From: Armatimonadetes bacterium UBA5829
GTDB lineage: Bacteria > Armatimonadota > UBA5829
Assembly (NCBI GenBank): GCA_002431715.1
Contig: DJHI01000070.1
Span: forward strand, 8,123 to 17,599
Direction: 5' to 3'
DNA length: 9,477 nt
Made by a program: the position numbers and the translations under genes. Each line of letters opens with the position of its first letter. Position 1 is the stretch's first letter. Under the pieces are notes generated by a model. The model was not told the DNA's origin and searched no databases. It saw only the letters and a program-made list of their open reading frames with translations. Positions 6,048 through 9,477 of this stretch are shown piece by piece.

Positions 6048-6391
6048 CGGTCCTCACCTCTCTGGTTTTGCCGTGTGATTTCATTGCTTAGCTGCTTATA
6101 CATCACGTCCGCAATGCCGATAGAGTTTGTCTCTGCTGCGGACTTGCAAATCTCATCGTCCATCATGTCCTGGAACATCTCTTCCTGCTGACTGGTGCCC
6201 ATCAATTCATTCTTTTCGACCGTTTTGCGCATGGACTTTAGCATATAGCCCATAAAGATAGACTCAAAGTCTTTGCATGCCTGCTTGAGCTTATTGTCTT
6301 CGCTGCTCGTAGAACTCTTGGTGCTCTTTGAGGTCTTTGAAGTCCCGGCAACTGTCGGCTGTGAGCTATAACTTGTAATCTCAATACTCAT
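6044..6391 (-). CDS. flgJ: Short FlgJ: rod-binding (rod-cap) domain protein without muramidase
   Basis: The 115-residue product corresponds to the N-terminal rod-binding domain of FlgJ, which caps the growing rod. Residues 1-30 are a Ser/Thr-rich, poorly ordered leader. Residues about 33-110 carry the family pattern: LKQACKDFESIFMGYMLKSM, RKTV, then a QQEEMFQDMMDDEI helix and IGIADVMYKQL. The C-terminal peptidoglycan hydrolase domain of enteric FlgJ (about 313 residues) is absent, so wall lysis for rod passage must come from a separate enzyme not encoded here. Single-domain FlgJ is common outside gamma- and beta-proteobacteria. GGAGGT lies about 7 nt before the ATG, inside the end of flgI. 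It overlaps flgI by 1 nt and flgM by 4 nt, which suggests translational coupling. Confidence 0.9.
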   Translation of the reverse strand: MSIEITSYSSQPTVAGTSKTSKSTKSSTSSEDNKLKQACKDFESIFMGYMLKSMRKTVEKNELMGTSQQEEMFQDMMDDEICKSAAETNSIGIADVMYKQLSNEITRQNQRGEDR

Positions 6392-7485
6392 CAGATGACC
6401 TCCAACTGGGCCTGCAGTGCGCCTGCTTCCTTTACTGCCTGCAGGATCGCGATAAGGTCTCTCGGTGTCACTCTTAGAGCATTGAGCGCTCTAACCAGTT
6501 CTTCTATGCTCGATCCTTCTATCTCTATCAGGTGACTCGGCGGCTCATTTGCCTCTACGGCCTTGTCTTTAGCTACAACTGTCTTGCCTTTGCTGACCGG
6601 CAGCGGCTGAGAGACAAGAACATCGCTCTGTATCGTGACCGTCAGCGCGCCGTGCGAGATCGCGACCGGCAGAACCCGAACCTGACCGCCGATTATGATC
6701 GTGCCGGTGCGTTCGTTGACAATCACCTTTGCCGTAGTGTCCGTTGTAACTTCGACCGATTCGAGCATTGCAATCAGCGGTACCGGATCGTTCTTATACT
6801 CGACAGGCGGTGTCACGGAGATAACATTTCCGTCCAAGGCCTTGGCGAACAGACCGCCCAACCGATCATTGATCGCATCCGCCGTCCGGCAGGCTGTTGT
6901 AAAGTCGTTCTGATTGAGAGTCACATTGAGTTTGTTATCGGTCAAAAGGTCCGTTCTGGTCTCACGCTCGATAAGTGCTCCTGATGGAATCCTGCCTACG
7001 GTCGGATGGTTCTTGGAGACAGAGTCTCCACCTCCGCCCGCACTGAACCCGCCTAAGGATACGGGGCCCTGCGCCACGGCATAAACCTCTCCGTTACCTG
7101 CTTTAAGAGGAGTCTGAAGCAGCGTGCCTCCCTGGAGGGATTTGGCGTCTCCAAGTGATGAGACCACGACATCTATCGTGCTGCCCTGCCTTGAAAAAGG
7201 AGGCAGTGTTGCGGTGACCATGACCGCCGCCACGTTCTTGACTTTCAGCTTATCCGCTGAGACAGTGATGCCGTAGCTCTGCAGCATATTGGCAATCGAC
7301 TGCGTCGTAAACTTAGCCTGCTGGCTGTCACCTGTGCTGTCCAGACCGACAACGATCCCATAGCCGATCAACTGGTTGTTGCGCACGCCTTCTATGCTCG
7401 CAACATCCTTAAGCCTCACCGACTGTCCAAACGCCGCGCTTGAAATGGTTATCAATATAAGTGCTATTGTAAGCTTTGCTCTCAA
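6391..7485 (-). CDS. flgI: Flagellar P-ring protein FlgI
   Basis: FlgI forms the periplasmic P ring around the rod at the peptidoglycan layer, assembled with FlgA. The 364-residue length is normal for the family. Residues 1-20 form a signal peptide (basic RAK, hydrophobic LTIALILITI, AFG near the cleavage site). Hallmarks follow: SVRLKDVASIEGVRNNQLIG at the mature N-terminus, YGIVVGLDSTGD, then VKNVAAVMVTATLPPFSRQG, PVSLGGFSAGG, and the C-terminal LVRALNALRVTPRDLIAILQ. The start is TTG: an in-frame stop lies only a few codons upstream and no other start keeps the signal peptide. GAGG precedes it by about 8 nt. Its TGA overlaps the next ATG as TGATG. Confidence 0.97.
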   Translation of the reverse strand: MRAKLTIALILITISSAAFGQSVRLKDVASIEGVRNNQLIGYGIVVGLDSTGDSQQAKFTTQSIANMLQSYGITVSADKLKVKNVAAVMVTATLPPFSRQGSTIDVVVSSLGDAKSLQGGTLLQTPLKAGNGEVYAVAQGPVSLGGFSAGGGGDSVSKNHPTVGRIPSGALIERETRTDLLTDNKLNVTLNQNDFTTACRTADAINDRLGGLFAKALDGNVISVTPPVEYKNDPVPLIAMLESVEVTTDTTAKVIVNERTGTIIIGGQVRVLPVAISHGALTVTIQSDVLVSQPLPVSKGKTVVAKDKAVEANEPPSHLIEIEGSSIEELVRALNALRVTPRDLIAILQAVKEAGALQAQLEVI

Positions 7486-7495
7486 CTTGCAACCT

Positions 7496-7516
7496 CAATT
7501 CAGAATTCAAAATTCA
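7496..7516 (-). repeat. Three tandem 7-bp repeats at the flgH-flgI junction
   Basis: On the transcribed strand the 7-mer TGAATTN occurs three times in tandem (TGAATTT, TGAATTC, TGAATTG). The TGA of the first copy is the flgH stop codon. The last copy runs into the GAGG that acts as ribosome binding site of flgI. The array contains an EcoRI-type GAATTC palindrome. It may be slippage-derived; no function can be read from it. Confidence 0.7.
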
Positions 7517-8086
7517 GAAGATTATCCGGAAGATCTTGCTTATTATGCCTTCCTTCTGCCTGCTGCCGATTGGGCCGTTGCCGACATGAGTGATCTTTGC
7601 ATCGGCTATGCAGGTGGATGGGACGGTATTTTCTACGCTGATATCCTGCGGGCGAATAGTGCCTTTGAGTTTAATCTCTTCTTTTTCGGTATTTGTCTGC
7701 ACAAATCGGCTGCCTTCAATCTCAAAGTTGCCATTGTTATCTACTTTAGTTATGGTAGCCGTCATTGTAGTGGTGAACTTGCTGGTTCTGCTGGTAGACC
7801 CCGAAGCGCTCGAACTGTCGCTGTCACCATAGCTCAGAGTGGGTATGTTTTTGAGAATAGGACCTACGCCCGCATCGGTGCTCAAAGATGTGTCTTTCGA
7901 CGTGTCGGTGGAGGCCGACAGGCTGGATGTGGCCGTCTCTTCAATCAATATCGTGACTATGTCGCCGACCTTTGCCGCTCTTTTGTCCGAATACTGCGAC
8001 TTTGTCGCCTCAGGCTGCCACAGAGATTCGGCGCATACCGAACCCGCCATCGCCAGAACTAATGCTAATATGGTGATTGATCTCAT
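7514..8086 (-). CDS. flgH: Flagellar L-ring protein FlgH
   Basis: FlgH forms the outer-membrane L ring, the bushing through which the rod turns. The product is 190 residues from the ATG at 8086, which has AGAGAGG about 6 nt upstream; a TTG at 8110 in frame would add 8 residues before the signal peptide and is less likely. Residues 1-19 form a signal peptide ending VCA. The mature part begins ESLW and continues with SDKRAAKVGDIVTILIEETA, a strong FlgH signature, then FTTTMTATITKVDNNGNFEIEG and a C-terminal IRPQDIS region. The single Cys (residue 18) sits in GSVC, a poor lipobox, so this FlgH may be cut by signal peptidase I rather than lipidated. flgI starts 28 nt downstream. Confidence 0.94.
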   Translation of the reverse strand: MRSITILALVLAMAGSVCAESLWQPEATKSQYSDKRAAKVGDIVTILIEETATSSLSASTDTSKDTSLSTDAGVGPILKNIPTLSYGDSDSSSASGSTSRTSKFTTTMTATITKVDNNGNFEIEGSRFVQTNTEKEEIKLKGTIRPQDISVENTVPSTCIADAKITHVGNGPIGSRQKEGIISKIFRIIF

Positions 8087-8130
8087 AACAAACCTCTCTG
8101 ATATTTCCAAGCCTCTCGCTTTACCTTCAT
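8083..8130 (-). CDS. Possible 15-codon leader ORF overlapping the flgH start
   Basis: An ATG at 8130 opens a 15-codon frame (MKVKREAWKYQRGLL) whose TGA overlaps the flgH ATG as ATGA, the arrangement typical of translational coupling. GGAGG in the upstream hairpin arm ends 11 nt before this ATG, and a second AGAGG lies only 2 nt before it, which is too close to be ideal. The peptide resembles no family I recognise. A frame this short is easily a chance event, so confidence is low. If real, it would be a coupling leader for flgH rather than a functional protein. Confidence 0.15.
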   Translation of the reverse strand: MKVKREAWKYQRGLL

Positions 8131-8172
8131 GTCCTCTTATGCCTCCAGGTATCTTACCTAGAGGTATAATGC
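8087..8172 (-). promoter_or_regulatory. flgA-flgH intercistronic hairpin region
   Basis: This is the largest gap within the rod-ring part of the cluster. On the transcribed strand it contains a 10-bp stem (8155-8164 with 8142-8151, one G-U pair) closed by a 3-nt loop. The 3' arm contains GGAGG. No U-run follows, so it does not look like an intrinsic terminator. It could stabilise the mRNA or mask a ribosome binding site. A 15-codon open frame follows it (see the separate entry). The hairpin is seen directly; any role is inference. Confidence 0.4.
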
Positions 8173-9138
8173 CTACCTGTCTATCTCCACCAGCCCGGGT
8201 TCGATAACCCGCGCTCTGATTTCACCGCTAGAGACGGCTGATAAGACCCTGACGGTCTCGCCGGTTCTTCCGTCCTGCTTGACCTCCGCCGTTGTGTGCA
8301 GCGTCACATTGCCGCACTTCACGATCAGGTTCACATTGTCGCCTTTACGCACTACAGGCGGCACTTCGACCGCTACCGTCGTCAAGACGGTGCCGGGCTG
8401 AATGGTTCTTCGAGCTATCCAATCCATCGCGCCATCATCGGTGCGAATAAGTGCATCTTTAGTTCTCGTCACATCTCTCTGCTCCCAGGAGACATTGGAT
8501 GAAGATATAACCTCGCCCTGTCGAATGACATTAGTGGCTACCATGACATCCGCCACGGCTTTTACTGTGAATGACGCATTTGTAGTCGCCGCCATCTTTC
8601 CATCAAGGACTATATCCAGAGCGATTGTGCCTATTCCAGGGTTCAGAGAGCCGCCCAAAAGCCTGGGCCTTACTTCCATGTTCTCGCCGCGAGCTATTGT
8701 AATGTCTTTAGGTGCTCGGTCGATTGTGACTTCGTATGTCATCGAGTTCGATGGAAGCTGCTCCTTAATAAACTCTTTCGCTTTAGCCGCAAGCTCTTCG
8801 GAACTTATCTTTATGCAAGCTCCGACGACACTTATCTTTTCCGGTCCCACAACTTTGATATTTTCTAAATGAGCGGCCTTGAGCTTTACATTTATATAGC
8901 TTGCGCCGATGCTTCGGTGCTGCCCCGGTAGAGGACCGCTTCCGACGGTGATCTCACCGATCTTTTCTGCAAGAGCCTGCGGCGCTTCAACTCGCGCAAT
9001 ATCATCTATCGTGATCGCCTCTACGGGCTGCACTTCGGATTCCTGTCTTAGAAAAATCTTGCCCGCAGCCGAGTGAGCCGCACTATTTGCGGTGATCGCC
9101 AATGCAATTATCTGAAAAACTAAAAATGCGCGCTTCAT
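8173..9138 (-). CDS. flgA: Flagellar P-ring assembly chaperone FlgA
   Basis: FlgA is a periplasmic chaperone needed to polymerise FlgI into the P ring around the rod. The 321-residue product starts with a signal peptide: basic MKRAF, then a hydrophobic stretch to about residue 19, with likely cleavage near AHSAAG (21-26). Residues about 40-185 are the variable N-terminal region. Residues about 188-250 look like a SAF domain (VMVATNVIRQGEVISSSNV, then ARRTIQPGTVL). Residues 251-321 form the C-terminal beta domain (VRKGDNVNLIVKCGN, GETVRVLS). The length is longer than E. coli FlgA (about 220 residues) because of the N-terminal part, which is common outside the enteric bacteria. The ATG is preceded by AGAGGT, which overlaps the flgG stop region. 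An 86-nt gap follows before flgH. Confidence 0.93.
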   Translation of the reverse strand: MKRAFLVFQIIALAITANSAAHSAAGKIFLRQESEVQPVEAITIDDIARVEAPQALAEKIGEITVGSGPLPGQHRSIGASYINVKLKAAHLENIKVVGPEKISVVGACIKISSEELAAKAKEFIKEQLPSNSMTYEVTIDRAPKDITIARGENMEVRPRLLGGSLNPGIGTIALDIVLDGKMAATTNASFTVKAVADVMVATNVIRQGEVISSSNVSWEQRDVTRTKDALIRTDDGAMDWIARRTIQPGTVLTTVAVEVPPVVRKGDNVNLIVKCGNVTLHTTAEVKQDGRTGETVRVLSAVSSGEIRARVIEPGLVEIDR

Positions 9139-9145
9139 TTAAAAA

Positions 9146-9477
9146 CTACCTCTTAAGGTTGTTTGTGGTGCTGAGCATATCGTCCGCGGCCTGAATGCTC
9201 TTTGAATTGATCTCATAAGCCCTCTGGGCTTCGATCATATTGACCATCTCGTCGACAACCGCGACATTAGACATCTCTATCATCCCCTGTGAAAGGGTTC
9301 CTGCGCCGTCCTCACCGGGGTTGACCGTATTCGGATCGCCGGAGACATCTGTGGCCTGAACCAGATTGTGTCCTATGCTCTTCAAACCGGCAGGATTTAT
9401 AAATCTGGTAAGCTGCAATTGTCCGACCTGCTGGGTAGCGCTCTGTCCGGAAGTTGTAACCGAGACTGTCCCGTCTT
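9146..9477 (-). CDS. flgG: Flagellar basal-body distal rod protein FlgG, C-terminal part (5' end outside window)
   Basis: FlgG builds the distal rod that passes through the P and L rings. Only the last 109 residues are here; the frame is open to the right edge, so the start lies beyond it. The fragment begins [10 protein letters not shown] and continues with [16 protein letters not shown], typical of the FlgG core. It ends with the conserved C-terminal rod helix: [20 protein letters not shown], then [12 protein letters not shown], then a terminal NNLKR, and a TAG stop. This C-terminal helix is shared by rod, hook and FlgK proteins, but the PAGL and SNV patterns and the flgA neighbour favour FlgG over FlgF or FlgE. 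The flgA start follows after 7 nt, so the two are probably co-transcribed. Confidence 0.95.
   Translation of the reverse strand, partial: DGTVSVTTSGQSATQQVGQLQLTRFINPAGLKSIGHNLVQATDVSGDPNTVNPGEDGAGTLSQGMIEMSNVAVVDEMVNMIEAQRAYEINSKSIQAADDMLSTTNNLKR

Noticed and set aside
6035..6066. CAAA-N15-ACCGATGA, resembling a sigma-28 promoter at flgM
   Set aside because: The -10 box overlaps the flgM start codon, so transcription would begin inside the gene.
7376..8062. A 228-codon open frame on the plus strand
   Set aside because: It lies antisense over flgH and the start of flgI, whose products match well-known families; its translation looks like shadow sequence and it has no ribosome binding site context.
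8165..8170. TATAAT on the plus strand between flgA and flgH
   Set aside because: No -35 partner and no plus-strand gene downstream; it is probably chance next to the hairpin arm.
1..9477. CRISPR array, tRNA, rRNA, insertion sequence or defence genes
   Set aside because: I saw no spaced repeats, tRNA-like folds, transposase frames or terminal inverted repeats; the window is occupied by flagellar genes.

Overview
The window is one block of flagellar genes, all read from the minus strand. It runs from the end of the distal-rod gene flgG at the right edge to a flagellin gene cut off by the left edge. The order in transcription is flgG (3' part), flgA, flgH, flgI, a short flgJ, flgM, flgN, flgK, flgL, fliW, csrA and flagellin. 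Most gaps are under 30 nt, and flgI/flgJ and flgJ/flgM overlap, so flgG to fliW looks like one operon. P-ring (FlgI), L-ring (FlgH) and P-ring chaperone (FlgA) genes imply a cell with an outer membrane. The flgM-flgN-flgK-flgL-fliW-csrA-flagellin order is that of Bacillus subtilis apart from yviE. The mixture, with an FlgH that lacks a clear lipobox, suggests a diderm outside the Proteobacteria; I cannot name the phylum. Base composition is near balanced and TAG is the commonest stop codon (7 of 11 intact genes).

Layout: 9477-6044 holds rod and ring assembly genes. 6047-2905 holds the anti-sigma factor FlgM, the FlgN chaperone and the two hook-filament junction proteins. 2886-2002 holds the FliW-CsrA switch. 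1390-1 holds flagellin. Two gaps exceed 100 nt: 183 nt between fliW and csrA, and 611 nt between csrA and flagellin. Both contain inverted repeats, and the second contains a candidate sigma-28 promoter.

The genes form a regulatory circuit. FlgM should hold sigma-28 until the hook is complete. FliW should sequester CsrA until flagellin titrates FliW. CsrA should repress translation of flagellin, whose leader has two GGA motifs, one in the Shine-Dalgarno. csrA has its own GGA in a hairpin loop over its ribosome binding site, suggesting autoregulation. The main anomaly is a TAA stop at codon 234 of flagellin, after which the same frame stays open to the window edge and encodes a normal C-terminal half. 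No wholly new system is evident; the unusual content is this interrupted flagellin and the RNA-level control around csrA and flagellin.
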